The position numbers were made by a program, and so were the translations under genes. From JBBIPA01 sp963775935 (lineage in GTDB: Bacteria > Chloroflexota > Dehalococcoidia > GIF9 > UBA5629): 64,000 nucleotides of DNA. The notes under the pieces are model-generated. The model was not told the DNA's origin and made no database searches. It saw only the letters and a list, made by a program, of their open reading frames with translations. The stretch spans positions 62,001 to 126,000 of the forward strand of contig CAVZKR010000006.1 in NCBI GenBank assembly GCA_963775935.1, in the 5' to 3' direction. Below are positions 46,678 through 56,125 of this stretch, in pieces. Numbering within the stretch: the stretch's first letter is position 1; the number at the start of each line of letters is the position of its first letter.

Positions 46678-47813
46678 TTACTGTCCTTTGAGGGCTAAGT
46701 TTACCTTTTGTAACAATTCTTGGCACTTTGGCGATGCAAGCCATTCGCCGTAATCTTTATTACGTGACGAGTATATGACAGGTAAACCAGCTTTTTTCGC
46801 TGCGTCTACCATTTTGTACTCTGTGGTTGTCGGGTCAAGATAACTAGTAAATCCTGTACTTGCCTCATACGCACGACCCACCGGGTACAAAAATAGAGAA
46901 CGAGCAGCGTAGCTGCATTTAGATTTTTTGATCCCTTTAACACCACATAAGCATTTTCAGTTACCAAACAAAAGTCCTTCAGTTGAGCCCATTTTAATGG
47001 CGTATTTGGATCTTTTAGAGGGATTCTATTATATTCATGGCTTCCTATCAAAGCAAAGAGCAGTTCGCCCATTGACAGTTTAGTACTCATTTGGTCAAAG
47101 CTTTGCAGCGTTGGTTTATTCTTTACTATGTCTCGAATAAGTTGCACACCATTGTCATCTGCCATACCCAAGAAATAAAGTACTTCTGCATTCGCGATGC
47201 CATAACTCATCCACCCGAATTTTTCACTCCATTTAGGGTCAGTTACTTCCTTATATGTCTTCGGCAAGTCCTGTGCAGATACCTTGGCAGAGTTATACGC
47301 CAATGTCTGGACATAACCAATAGGACTAGGATAAGCGAAGGGGGGTGGTAGAATCATTTGTGGATCCATATCCTTGGTGAACAATGATTTGAAGTCAATA
47401 TCTGCTATCAAACCTTTAGGCCTAAGCGCCGATTGTATATTAGTGTTAGCCATTTCTATAACGTCAAAACTCGGTGCTGTCCCTGATTGAATCTCCATCG
47501 CCACGGTCGACATGACTTCTGTCTGACTTCCAGGGATAATCGAGACTTGGATATCGACACCAAATGTATCCTTGATTCCTTTTGATATTTTATCACTTTC
47601 ATATGCATGGCCACCGGAAAATAAATTGATCTTTCCCTCTTTTTTGGCCGCTTCAATAACCTTTTGCAGGGGGGTCTGTTGTGCTGGTGCCGGTGTTGGT
47701 GCAGGCGCCGGGGTTGGAGATGGAGCTGGTGCTGGTGCTGCACAAGCCGCCAGGACTAAGCTCAATAGTAATACTAACGATAATCCGACCATGATAATTC
47801 TTTTGGTAATCAC
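46678..47813 (-). pseudogene. ABC substrate-binding lipoprotein, operon E, frameshifted
   Basis: The gene starts with GTG at 47813 after GAGGAGG. Signal peptide to LAACAAP, a Pro-Ala linker, then an FbpA-clan domain (EAAKKEGKINLFSG). Near 46880 the frame changes: NAATLLVLYF is followed in another frame by LYPVGRAYEASTG and on to KVNLALKGQ, the typical SBP end. One T is missing from a five-T run (TATTTTTG). The last ~68 residues would be lost. Either a recent mutation or a sequence error, since both parts are otherwise intact. Confidence 0.87.
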
Positions 47814-47967
47814 TTTATCCTCCTCGTTATTGTTTCTTGTGTCCTACTTTTCTTACCTGGATTTTCTCTTCTAATAAGCTTCACCTCCTTTTCCGTTACT
47901 AGCCTCTCAGCTTATTTGAATCGTGCCAGAACAGACATCTTCATTTTTACACTTCGTACTTAATAAT

Positions 47968-49122
47968 TCAAGCACCTGCCTGGCTGGTTGACACCTTCTT
48001 ATCCTGAGCATCCGACGACAGGACTCGACAATGCTCAGGGGGAAAGTGCAAGTACACCTTCTGTCCCATTTCAAGCTGAATGATACCGGCTGTCTGAACC
48101 TCGAGCGTAACCTGCTGACATGACACCACGATTTCCGTCACTGTACCAGTGAAAATGGCGGTATAAACGGTGGCTTCTACCGTGTTAACCTCACTGTCAG
48201 GTTTATGGTCATAGACAATGACTATGGTAGGACGAAATAAGAATGCGGCATCTTCTCCCTTTGCAACCCTGCCTCCAGATGCTATCCCTTTGAACTGCCC
48301 CAGGTCTGTTTTCACCGTGCACATATGGTGAGCATCATCTTCCTCAACAACCACGCCATTGATCCGGTTTGCCCTACCGACAAACTCACCCACAAAGGCG
48401 CATTTCGGGGATACACAGATCTCTGCGGGAGAACCCTCCTGGACGATCAGGCCGTTTTGCATGACAGCAATGCGGTCTGATAATGAAAGCGCCTCAACCT
48501 GATCATGGGTAACATAGAGAACCGTGAGATTGTGTTTCTTCACTAAGAGCCTGAGTTCCTTGCGTACTTCATCGCGCAACCGGGCATCCAAATTGCTCAG
48601 TGGTTCATCAAGGAGAAGAATGCTGGGCTGGTGTATTATGGCACGGGCCAGAGCAACACGCTGCTGCTGGCCACCGCTCAACAGGGTAGCCGCACGATTC
48701 TCCATGCCACTCAGTTGGACCATGTCCATTGCCCTGGCGACATCTTGCCTTATTTCTTTCCTGTCTTTCCTGTGGTGGTGCTTTCTTTGTCCATACATAA
48801 GTGGGAAAGCAACATTCTCAAAAATATTCAGATGTGGCCAGATGGCATATGACTGGAAGAGCATGCCGATATTCCGTTTGTGAGTGGGCACTGACGTGTG
48901 GGTGGAGCTTGAATACAACACTTGACCTTCAAGCACAATCTCTCCGCTTTCAGGCTGCTCAAGGCCAGCCACGCAGCGCAGAATAGTGGTCTTGCCACAG
49001 CCACTGGGCCCCAGCAGAGTGTAAACATCCCCCTGCTTAATCGTAAAGCTCACCCCGCGCACTGCCGGTACTGGTTTCCCTTCAGCGACATAGGTCTTAC
49101 ATAGATTAGTTACTTCCAGCAT
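47968..49122 (-). CDS. ABC transporter ATPase, operon E
   Basis: A 384-residue FbpC-like ATPase from ATG 49122, which has AGGGGGT upstream and matches the N-termini of the paralogues (MLEVTNLCKTY); the longer frame to 49182 overlaps the permease gene. Walker A GPSGCGKTT, signature LSGGQQQRVALARAI, Walker B ILLLDEP, HDQVEA switch, TOBE-type tail. It is more diverged than the A/D pair, with an insertion of basic residues (GQRKHHHRKDRKE) before the signature. Confidence 0.92.
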   Translation of the reverse strand: MLEVTNLCKTYVAEGKPVPAVRGVSFTIKQGDVYTLLGPSGCGKTTILRCVAGLEQPESGEIVLEGQVLYSSSTHTSVPTHKRNIGMLFQSYAIWPHLNIFENVAFPLMYGQRKHHHRKDRKEIRQDVARAMDMVQLSGMENRAATLLSGGQQQRVALARAIIHQPSILLLDEPLSNLDARLRDEVRKELRLLVKKHNLTVLYVTHDQVEALSLSDRIAVMQNGLIVQEGSPAEICVSPKCAFVGEFVGRANRINGVVVEEDDAHHMCTVKTDLGQFKGIASGGRVAKGEDAAFLFRPTIVIVYDHKPDSEVNTVEATVYTAIFTGTVTEIVVSCQQVTLEVQTAGIIQLEMGQKVYLHFPPEHCRVLSSDAQDKKVSTSQAGA

Positions 49123-49141
49123 GGTACATACCCCCTTGCAC

Positions 49142-50881
49142 TCAGTGTTGCTGCATGCCTTTCCGTACCTGAGGAAAGGCATGCAATATAATCAGAATAA
49201 ATACTGCCATTACCCCTACCATGATGACCGAGATGGCGGCAGCTACGTTGTAATTCGAATTAATCCACTGAATCCATATGACCGTTGACAAGACCATATT
49301 GCGAGGACTTACCAGAAACAATGCCGTCGTTACTTCCCTGTACGCTTGAAGAAGTGCCCAGATAAAGGAATACAATAGTGCCGGTGTGATCAGTGGTATG
49401 ATTACTTTTCTCAAGGCAACGACTTTGGATGACCCGGAGGTTTGCACCGCTTCCTCCAGCTCTGGATGTATTTGAATCAGAGATGAATTGATCGTTCTGG
49501 TGGTGAAGGGGAGGCGGCGTACGGTTTCGGCAATGATAATGGCGGCAACACTGCCGTGGAGAGGAACAACTTTGACAAGCAATATTCCTAGAAAGGCGAC
49601 AGCAAAGGCAAGAGCTATGCCGGGCACTACCTGAGGTACCATGGCAATAGTATCTATAGCAAATCTTCCCGGCATTCGGGTGCGAAGGGCAATCCAGGAC
49701 ATGATAAGACCGATTAACATACCAAGTAACCCCACAAAAAATAAAAGTTGAAGCGTGTTACCTATTGCTTTCTGGCTTATCAATAAAGTGATGGCTTGAG
49801 AGTATCCTATGAAGCTTATTTTTTCAAGCGCTGCCATCGAGGGCATTTGAATTAACGGCAGAAGAGAAGTCCAGACCACCGACAGGTAAGGGAGGAGAAA
49901 GTCTACCGTGTAGTAAAATAGTATGAACGCAAGACCAGCCCAGCTCCAGGAGCCTAAATCTGTGAGCTTGGGTCGATACCCTTTGCCGGTCACCGTGGCG
50001 TAACGGTGGCTGAGTTTCATCATCCTCTGATAATAGTAAAGGGCAACCAGTGTTGGAATGGTCAGCATCACACCATATACCCCGGCTATGCCGAAGTTGG
50101 CGAAACCTACTGATGGACGGACAGCGTCGTACATGAGGGTGCTGAAAACCCAAATATTATGAGGTGATCCTAGCAGCTGTGGCACTTCGAACATTGATGC
50201 TGCAGTCACAAATATATAGATTGCACCTGCCACTATGGCTGGTTTTAAGAGTGGTAAGGAAATGCGACGAAAAACCTGGAGCTTGCTCATTCCGGATGCC
50301 TCGGCAGACTCCTCGAACGAAGGGTCAATCGCCATAAAAGCGCCACCGAGCATAAGGAATAAGGTAGGGGTAAGACTGACACCCTGCAGAAAAATCATGA
50401 AGGGGATATTGTACGGGCTCAGCGGTCCTTTCTCGATAATTGGAATTACCAACCTGATCGCTTGATTGATTATGCCAATCTCAGGGCTGAGCAGCATTAT
50501 CCAGCCCATGATCCTGACGAAACCAGGAAGCACCGAGTGAAGGAGCATTAATGTAATGAAAACCTGCTTGAAGGGGATAGTGGTGCGGTGAACCAACCAG
50601 GCCATGGGAACAGCAAAGAAAATAGATACCGCCGTGGTACCAAGCGCCAGTATCGCAGTATTAAGCGCTGCCTTGGGCATAAGGGGATATGAAAAGACGT
50701 CAAAGTAATTTTTTAATGAAAACGTAAATATAGTTTTTAAACTGGGCAAACCCTCCTGAAATGTTGACCAGAAAACAACGATGACCAGGATGATTATTAC
50801 CGCTGCGGCTAGTAGACCTACTACATAAAGTGGTGTCTCTGGCTTCAAAAAGGGAAATATCCAGTTAAGTGCTCTTTTCAA
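49142..50881 (-). CDS. ABC transporter fused permease, operon E
   Basis: A 579-residue double permease with TTG start at 50881 following GAGGT. Two FbpB-type halves; EAA loops EESAEASGMSKLQVFRRI and LEEAVQTSGSSKVVALRKV. Gene order permease-ATPase-SBP is the same as in operons A and D. Membrane helices are evenly distributed, about twelve. The substrate is unknown. Confidence 0.9.
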   Translation of the reverse strand: MKRALNWIFPFLKPETPLYVVGLLAAAVIIILVIVVFWSTFQEGLPSLKTIFTFSLKNYFDVFSYPLMPKAALNTAILALGTTAVSIFFAVPMAWLVHRTTIPFKQVFITLMLLHSVLPGFVRIMGWIMLLSPEIGIINQAIRLVIPIIEKGPLSPYNIPFMIFLQGVSLTPTLFLMLGGAFMAIDPSFEESAEASGMSKLQVFRRISLPLLKPAIVAGAIYIFVTAASMFEVPQLLGSPHNIWVFSTLMYDAVRPSVGFANFGIAGVYGVMLTIPTLVALYYYQRMMKLSHRYATVTGKGYRPKLTDLGSWSWAGLAFILFYYTVDFLLPYLSVVWTSLLPLIQMPSMAALEKISFIGYSQAITLLISQKAIGNTLQLLFFVGLLGMLIGLIMSWIALRTRMPGRFAIDTIAMVPQVVPGIALAFAVAFLGILLVKVVPLHGSVAAIIIAETVRRLPFTTRTINSSLIQIHPELEEAVQTSGSSKVVALRKVIIPLITPALLYSFIWALLQAYREVTTALFLVSPRNMVLSTVIWIQWINSNYNVAAAISVIMVGVMAVFILIILHAFPQVRKGMQQH

Positions 50882-50961
50882 CAGGCTACCTCGTACCTCT
50901 TCATTGTTAGCATCCTAAATTTAATTCAATCAAAAAAGTGCTTCTATACTCCTATAATGTT

Positions 50962-51888
50962 TCAATGTTTTTCAAGCATGTCTAAATAATATTTAGCAAA
51001 TGATGTTGATTGGTGAGGTATCAGTTCTTCAAGTGTATATTCGTATAGGACCTTTCCTCTCGGTTTTAGAAGCTTTTTTGCCTCCGGCAGCTTGCTGGCT
51101 GTAATCCTAGATTCAATCTCCTCTGGTTTTCCCTCTGCTATACATTGTGCTCCAATATCTAATAGCCGTTGCATGCCCTCTAAGGCACGTTTTATGACCA
51201 TTTGGGGGGCATCGCTAATTCCGAAATGGCCGAGGAAAAGCCTTGTGATGGGTATTTCCATAAGCTTATTTAAAGATTTCATTGACTGAATAACATCAGA
51301 ACCGTAGGGCGTGAGAATCATTGAAAAATCAGCATCAGCAAAATAATTCCCAACTAGATCATTAATGAATAGCCCCATATTTTTCTCTTCAAGTATGACT
51401 ATCCCGCTTGGTTGGTGTCCAGGAGCGAAAAAAATCCTTAGTTTCTCGCCGTCTCCTAGATCAAACACGTCACCATCATTCAAATATCGTATATCAGATG
51501 GCATGACTGGCTCTGCAACACCAAACCTGGCAATCATTTTGGGTAAAAGTAACCCTTTTATCCTATCGATCTCACCTAATGGATCAATAAGATATTGTTC
51601 AGCTGCAGGATGTATATAGACCTTTGCCTTGGGGCTTTCTCTTAACAGAGGTGCCACATTACCGTAATGGTCGCCGTGGCCATGAGTGATGAATATATAT
51701 GATATGTCGCTAATAGAAAACCCGTGTGCTTTTATGCCAGCACGCACTGTTTCAAGCTGGTTTGGCAGGCCAGTGTCGATTAAAGCAATCTCCTTACCTT
51801 TTACTATATAAGCTGAGCCATAATGGTCATAACCAAACTGTTTAGTGTCTATCAGGTAGACATTATCAGCTCTATTTACATATTCCAA
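50962..51888 (-). CDS. Metallo-beta-lactamase-fold hydrolase 1
   Basis: A 308-residue MBL-fold protein with the metal motif THGHGDHYGN (near residue 66), a GHQPSG motif and GHFG near residue 225 for later His ligands. No signal peptide. The group includes thioesterases, glyoxalase-II and lactonases. It is a clear paralogue of 55045-55992. Its neighbour HyuB and the amidohydrolases suggest hydrolysis of an ester, thioester or lactone intermediate in the same pathway. Confidence 0.87.
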   Translation of the reverse strand: MEYVNRADNVYLIDTKQFGYDHYGSAYIVKGKEIALIDTGLPNQLETVRAGIKAHGFSISDISYIFITHGHGDHYGNVAPLLRESPKAKVYIHPAAEQYLIDPLGEIDRIKGLLLPKMIARFGVAEPVMPSDIRYLNDGDVFDLGDGEKLRIFFAPGHQPSGIVILEEKNMGLFINDLVGNYFADADFSMILTPYGSDVIQSMKSLNKLMEIPITRLFLGHFGISDAPQMVIKRALEGMQRLLDIGAQCIAEGKPEEIESRITASKLPEAKKLLKPRGKVLYEYTLEELIPHQSTSFAKYYLDMLEKH

Positions 51889-51933
51889 AGCAAAAATACC
51901 TCCTTTTATTGATTACTGTGAACTTGGGAGACA

Positions 51934-53682
51934 CTATAAAATATTCTCCAATTTTTTTGTCCTAAGGCTATGCGTTGCCTCATAATTAATTTCCAGAGTA
52001 TCAGGATTAAAGATGACTTTATAGACATTCTCAGCCATCTCAAGTGAGACCAGCTCATTTTCAACGTCCATTTTGACTGCCTCGGGATCTCTTTCCTCTG
52101 GACACCCTACACCTGCACCACCACTACTTATGTTGATTTTATGGTCTCCAGCTTTTATGTCAATGTCCCTGCCCTTAATCTCAATTTTTTGATTCCCCGT
52201 CAAGACATAACTTCTATTGAGAGGAGTCGGCTTACCGCCTTGTTGTCCCAATGCTTGAGTTATTAATCCATCGCAACCACCGTTAATGCATGTACATTCG
52301 CCTCCTTCATTCACACCTTCCCATATTATGCCTGGGGCACCACGCCATTTCCCTGCACCGTGCATATCGGTCATAAACTCATACTTAACTACTTCCCAAG
52401 GAAATCTAACCATCTCTTCTTCAGCATCGGTCTTACCAAACAGTCCCAATGCACTTGTATCCGAGCAACACTGATATCCGTCATATCCAGTTACTGCACC
52501 GGCACCAGCAAAAGAGCCAGGCGAAATATAAACATATAATCCTCCTGTTATCGGATCACGCCCCACTGCATGAGTGCCTATCTTTCGAGCGTATGGTGCA
52601 ATTGCTTTGTCAGGTAGTGCTTGTGACAATACCGAAAGAACAGCTTCTATGACCAAGCCGCCGGTAATCGCTGGAGCGCCTGCCGTCAGAGCGCCAGGAT
52701 TGCAATCTACAATAGTACCCTTTTTGGTTATCACATGAATAGGCTTTAAACTGCCTTCATTATGATAGGCACTGAGCTCAGCTCCTAAAAAGAGAAAGGT
52801 AGTGCATAGGGCATTGCTCAGCGTTTGTTGATAGTGCGAATTAATGAAGCCTTTTACCTGTGTATCGGTGTTTGAAAAGTCAAATGTAAGCTCGCCATTC
52901 TTGATAGCGAGCTTACATTTGACGGTAACTGGAACACCAAGCGTAACACGATCATCATCTGTTTGCGCTTCTGCATAATAGGTGCCCTCAGGCCACTTGC
53001 TTATCTCTATCCTTACCGCCTTTTCTGTTCGCTTAATAATCTCTTCTATGCTTTCGAATACAGTCTCCTTACCATACTTGTCGAGTAACTCCACCATCCT
53101 TCGCTCGGCTACCTCAGTACTGCCCATTAGAGAAGCTATCTCACGCCGCATCATGTCAGGAAGACGATTGTTAGCCAAGATTAATTCAATCACGTCGTTC
53201 CTCCAATGGCCCCTTTCCACCACTTTTATTAACGGTATGTTAAGACCCTCGGCGATAGAATCGTAAGCAAGAAAATGTGAACCCGGTCGGGCACCACCAT
53301 TGTCCGGGACATGAGTACCCATGCAGGTGAAGAATACCAGTTCATCTTTATAGAAGATCGGTCTGACAAAGACCCAATCCGGGAGATGGATAGCCCCATC
53401 CAGGGGGTAATTAGTCAGGAACACATCTCCTGGGTATATTTGCCCCTCGAATTTTTCTTTAACTCGCCGGATTGGAAAGGTGCTCGCTATCAGACGGGGA
53501 GGAATACCTTCAGGAATAGCTATGACTCGAGCATCAGCATCCCATACTCCATAAGCCAAGTCATGAAGTGTAACTGCTAAGACGTTAGCTGCTGTCAGTT
53601 CAGTGGTCTCACGCATCTCCCGACAAACCCTTTGTATGAAATGCCATGTCGTGGCTAGAGTTATTGGATCTACTTTATTCAT
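51934..53682 (-). CDS. Hydantoinase B/oxoprolinase-family protein (HyuB-like)
   Basis: A 582-residue HyuB-type subunit: MNKVDPITLATTWHFIQRVC at the front, then PGDVFLTNYPLDGAIHLPDW and THVPDNGGARPGS, both typical. HyuB normally works with a HyuA ATPase subunit in ATP-dependent hydantoin or oxoproline opening or in acetone/acetophenone-type carboxylation. No HyuA gene is visible in the window, so it either has a distant partner or functions alone. It lies 46 bases upstream of MBL hydrolase 1. Confidence 0.87.
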   Translation of the reverse strand: MNKVDPITLATTWHFIQRVCREMRETTELTAANVLAVTLHDLAYGVWDADARVIAIPEGIPPRLIASTFPIRRVKEKFEGQIYPGDVFLTNYPLDGAIHLPDWVFVRPIFYKDELVFFTCMGTHVPDNGGARPGSHFLAYDSIAEGLNIPLIKVVERGHWRNDVIELILANNRLPDMMRREIASLMGSTEVAERRMVELLDKYGKETVFESIEEIIKRTEKAVRIEISKWPEGTYYAEAQTDDDRVTLGVPVTVKCKLAIKNGELTFDFSNTDTQVKGFINSHYQQTLSNALCTTFLFLGAELSAYHNEGSLKPIHVITKKGTIVDCNPGALTAGAPAITGGLVIEAVLSVLSQALPDKAIAPYARKIGTHAVGRDPITGGLYVYISPGSFAGAGAVTGYDGYQCCSDTSALGLFGKTDAEEEMVRFPWEVVKYEFMTDMHGAGKWRGAPGIIWEGVNEGGECTCINGGCDGLITQALGQQGGKPTPLNRSYVLTGNQKIEIKGRDIDIKAGDHKINISSGGAGVGCPEERDPEAVKMDVENELVSLEMAENVYKVIFNPDTLEINYEATHSLRTKKLENIL

Positions 53683-53726
53683 CGCCTTTGCTCTATTGCT
53701 AAAAGATAGTTTGTATTATCTGCCAT

Positions 53727-54770
53727 CTATTTTAGGTTAAAGAGCCTAACGGCGTTTCCACCCAAAATTAGCGACTTCTCTTCCTCGGTTATGTCCAAGC
53801 TTCGCACAAAGTCTACACCCGTTAGTAACCACTCCCGCCTAACGGGGTAGCCACCTCCAAAAAGAATATGATCAGCTCCCAGTACTTTGACAGCACACTC
53901 TAATTGTGCTTTACCCCAGGGTGATGCATGTGTCATATCGAAGTAAATATTCCGCTCCAGGTAACCCCTGATCTTTTCAGATGCTCCCAAATCGAAACGC
54001 TCCATGTCTTCCCTCATTCGAGACTTCTGGGGTGCTATTAAGTTCACGTATGTAAAGAAACCTCCAGCAAGCATAGTGAATATAAGTTTTAGATTCGGGA
54101 ACTCATCGAGTAGCCCGCTGTAAAGTATCCTTCCCAGTGAAGTCACCTGATCTACACATCTTCCATAGAAACGACGCAAATTACTATATTTACAGAGGCT
54201 GCCGTAATCTACGGGAAGGGGGGTGTGATGCACAAGAATCGGAACGCCAAGCTCGCTGATTTTCTTGAAGTAGGGACGAAATTCCTCTTCATCCAGATAA
54301 AGCTTACCATAATGTGCTGTGCATAATACTCCGGGAAAGCCGAGCTCTTTCACACATCGTTCTATCTCATCAAGTGACTGTTTATCGCCCCAGGGTGGCA
54401 CGGATGCAAGCCCCAAGAATCGGCTAGGATGCTCCCGAATACACTGAGCCATACCATCGTTAAACTTTTTTGACATTTCCAGGTTTAACCATTCTTGCCA
54501 AACGGATACTTGCAGGAAAGCCTTATCTATCTTGGCTTCATCCATAATCTCCAGTTTAAGTTTTGTATCACAAAAAATCTCTGAGCAGTTGTTGTTTTCA
54601 TAGCCTTTCGGTCTCGTTGTAACAATCTGCCTCTTGTTTGTTCCTGGTATAGTGATTACCTCAGCATGTTCACCATAAGCACGCGGCACACTACCTATAA
54701 CCGAATTTAATAAATTTTCATCTGAAAAGAGATTCTCAGGAAACCAGCCCATGTTAAGATCGATAATCAT
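53727..54770 (-). CDS. Family-2 amidohydrolase with altered metal site, copy B
   Basis: A 347-residue paralogue of 1181-2230. Here the N-terminal motif is MIIDLNMGWFP, so both His of His-x-His are absent (Asn and Gly). The middle VHHTPLP is kept and the C-terminal Asp motif reads FGGGYP. The conserved HASPWGKAQLE segment is present. It is 44 bases upstream of HyuB on the same strand, probably one operon with it and MBL 1. The loss of three of the four canonical ligands argues against ordinary metal catalysis. Confidence 0.85.
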   Translation of the reverse strand: MIIDLNMGWFPENLFSDENLLNSVIGSVPRAYGEHAEVITIPGTNKRQIVTTRPKGYENNNCSEIFCDTKLKLEIMDEAKIDKAFLQVSVWQEWLNLEMSKKFNDGMAQCIREHPSRFLGLASVPPWGDKQSLDEIERCVKELGFPGVLCTAHYGKLYLDEEEFRPYFKKISELGVPILVHHTPLPVDYGSLCKYSNLRRFYGRCVDQVTSLGRILYSGLLDEFPNLKLIFTMLAGGFFTYVNLIAPQKSRMREDMERFDLGASEKIRGYLERNIYFDMTHASPWGKAQLECAVKVLGADHILFGGGYPVRREWLLTGVDFVRSLDITEEEKSLILGGNAVRLFNLK

Positions 54771-54898
54771 AAAACTCCTTTATACACGAATATTTTCAAA
54801 TATTAGTGCTAATTATTTTTCTTTCTTGTGATAATGTAATTTCCATACTCATCACCACAGCAAGTAAATGCATTCGAAAAAACTGCTATTGTACTCCC

Positions 54899-54994
54899 TT
54901 AGCAAAAGCCCTGTCTTAATGGGGAGCAGTATATAAACATTTTTGTGTCTATCACATGGACATTATTCAGTTGTCTAGAATACTTACTGGTCAA
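54899..54994 (-). pseudogene. N-terminal scrap of an MBL-fold hydrolase
   Basis: Thirty-two codons read KYSRQLNNVHVIDTKMF, corresponding to KYSMQADNVYVIDTKMF at the start of the MBL gene at 55045-55992, then run into unrelated sequence and stop. It is a leftover of a partial duplication, lying just downstream of the intact gene. Confidence 0.6.
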
Positions 54995-55044
54995 TATTTA
55001 ATCCTTCCGTTACAAAATGCCATCATTTAAAAAAGAGTTACTTA

Positions 55045-55992
55045 TTAGGGCACTTGCTGATGATCTAATGAAGTATAATAATTAGCAAATGCTACCGACT
55101 GATGTGGTATTAGCTCTTCGACTATATAATTGTATAGTACCTCTCCTCTAGCAGCCCTGATTTTCTCTACCTCCTTCATTCTATAGTCATTAACTTTGGG
55201 TGCAATGAGTTCAGGTCTACCTTCAGCGACGCACTTTGCCCCTATTTCCAATACTGCCTGCATGTTATTCAAGGCTCGTTGCATTACCATTTTTGGTGTA
55301 TCAGAAATACCGAAATGACCCAGGAAAAGCCTTGTAGCCGGCATTTTTAGACATCTTCTAAGTGATTCCATAGTTCGTATAGTATCCGAACCGTTGGGAG
55401 TAAGTAATATTGCAGCATCGGCATCTGCGAAATAATTTCCTACTAAATCATTAATGAATAGTCCACGGTACTTTTCTGCAAATATCACTACAGAACCAGG
55501 TTGATGTCCTGGTGTGAACATAATTTTCAGTTTTTCACCATCACCCAAGTCAAACGTATCACCATCACTGAAATACTGTAGACGGGAGGCAGGGACAGGC
55601 TCCATTGTGCCAAATCTGGCGATCATCTTGGGCAACATTTTCCCCTTCATTTGCGCTAGAACGCTTTCCGGGTCGGTTAATCGGTGTTTCCCGAGAGGAT
55701 GAATATACGCCTTTATCTTTGGGTTCTCCCTCAGGAATGACCCTACATTGCCGCAATGGTCATGATGTTCATGCGTGACAAATATATACGAAATATCGCT
55801 GATAGAAAATCCGTGTGCCTTTATACCTGCACGCACAACTTCAACCTGGTTTGCTAAACCAGTATCGATTAAGGCAAGTTCCTTTCCTTTAATTAAATAA
55901 GCAGACATGTAATGGTCAAAACCAAACATTTTTGTGTCGATTACATAAACGTTATCAGCTTGCATCGAGTATTTGTATTTCATATTCTCCAT
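55045..55992 (-). CDS. Metallo-beta-lactamase-fold hydrolase 2
   Basis: A 315-residue MBL-fold protein with THEHHDHCGN (near residue 72), GHQPGSVV and LGHFGISDTP for the remaining ligands. Close to MBL 1 along its length. No signal peptide. It stands between the amidohydrolase copy B and the COG1228 amidohydrolase 3, all on one strand, so a role in a shared degradative route is likely. Confidence 0.87.
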   Translation of the reverse strand: MENMKYKYSMQADNVYVIDTKMFGFDHYMSAYLIKGKELALIDTGLANQVEVVRAGIKAHGFSISDISYIFVTHEHHDHCGNVGSFLRENPKIKAYIHPLGKHRLTDPESVLAQMKGKMLPKMIARFGTMEPVPASRLQYFSDGDTFDLGDGEKLKIMFTPGHQPGSVVIFAEKYRGLFINDLVGNYFADADAAILLTPNGSDTIRTMESLRRCLKMPATRLFLGHFGISDTPKMVMQRALNNMQAVLEIGAKCVAEGRPELIAPKVNDYRMKEVEKIRAARGEVLYNYIVEELIPHQSVAFANYYTSLDHQQVP

Positions 55993-56125
55993 ACTTCCGT
56001 AATAAAAAATTATTCTACCTTCTATTAGACGTTAATCTTGAGTTTAACCATGTACCAAAGTTGATTTTTACAGGTGCGTAACCGCCGTAATTTAAATTAT
56101 TTTCTCCTTATTGCAACAGAATAGG

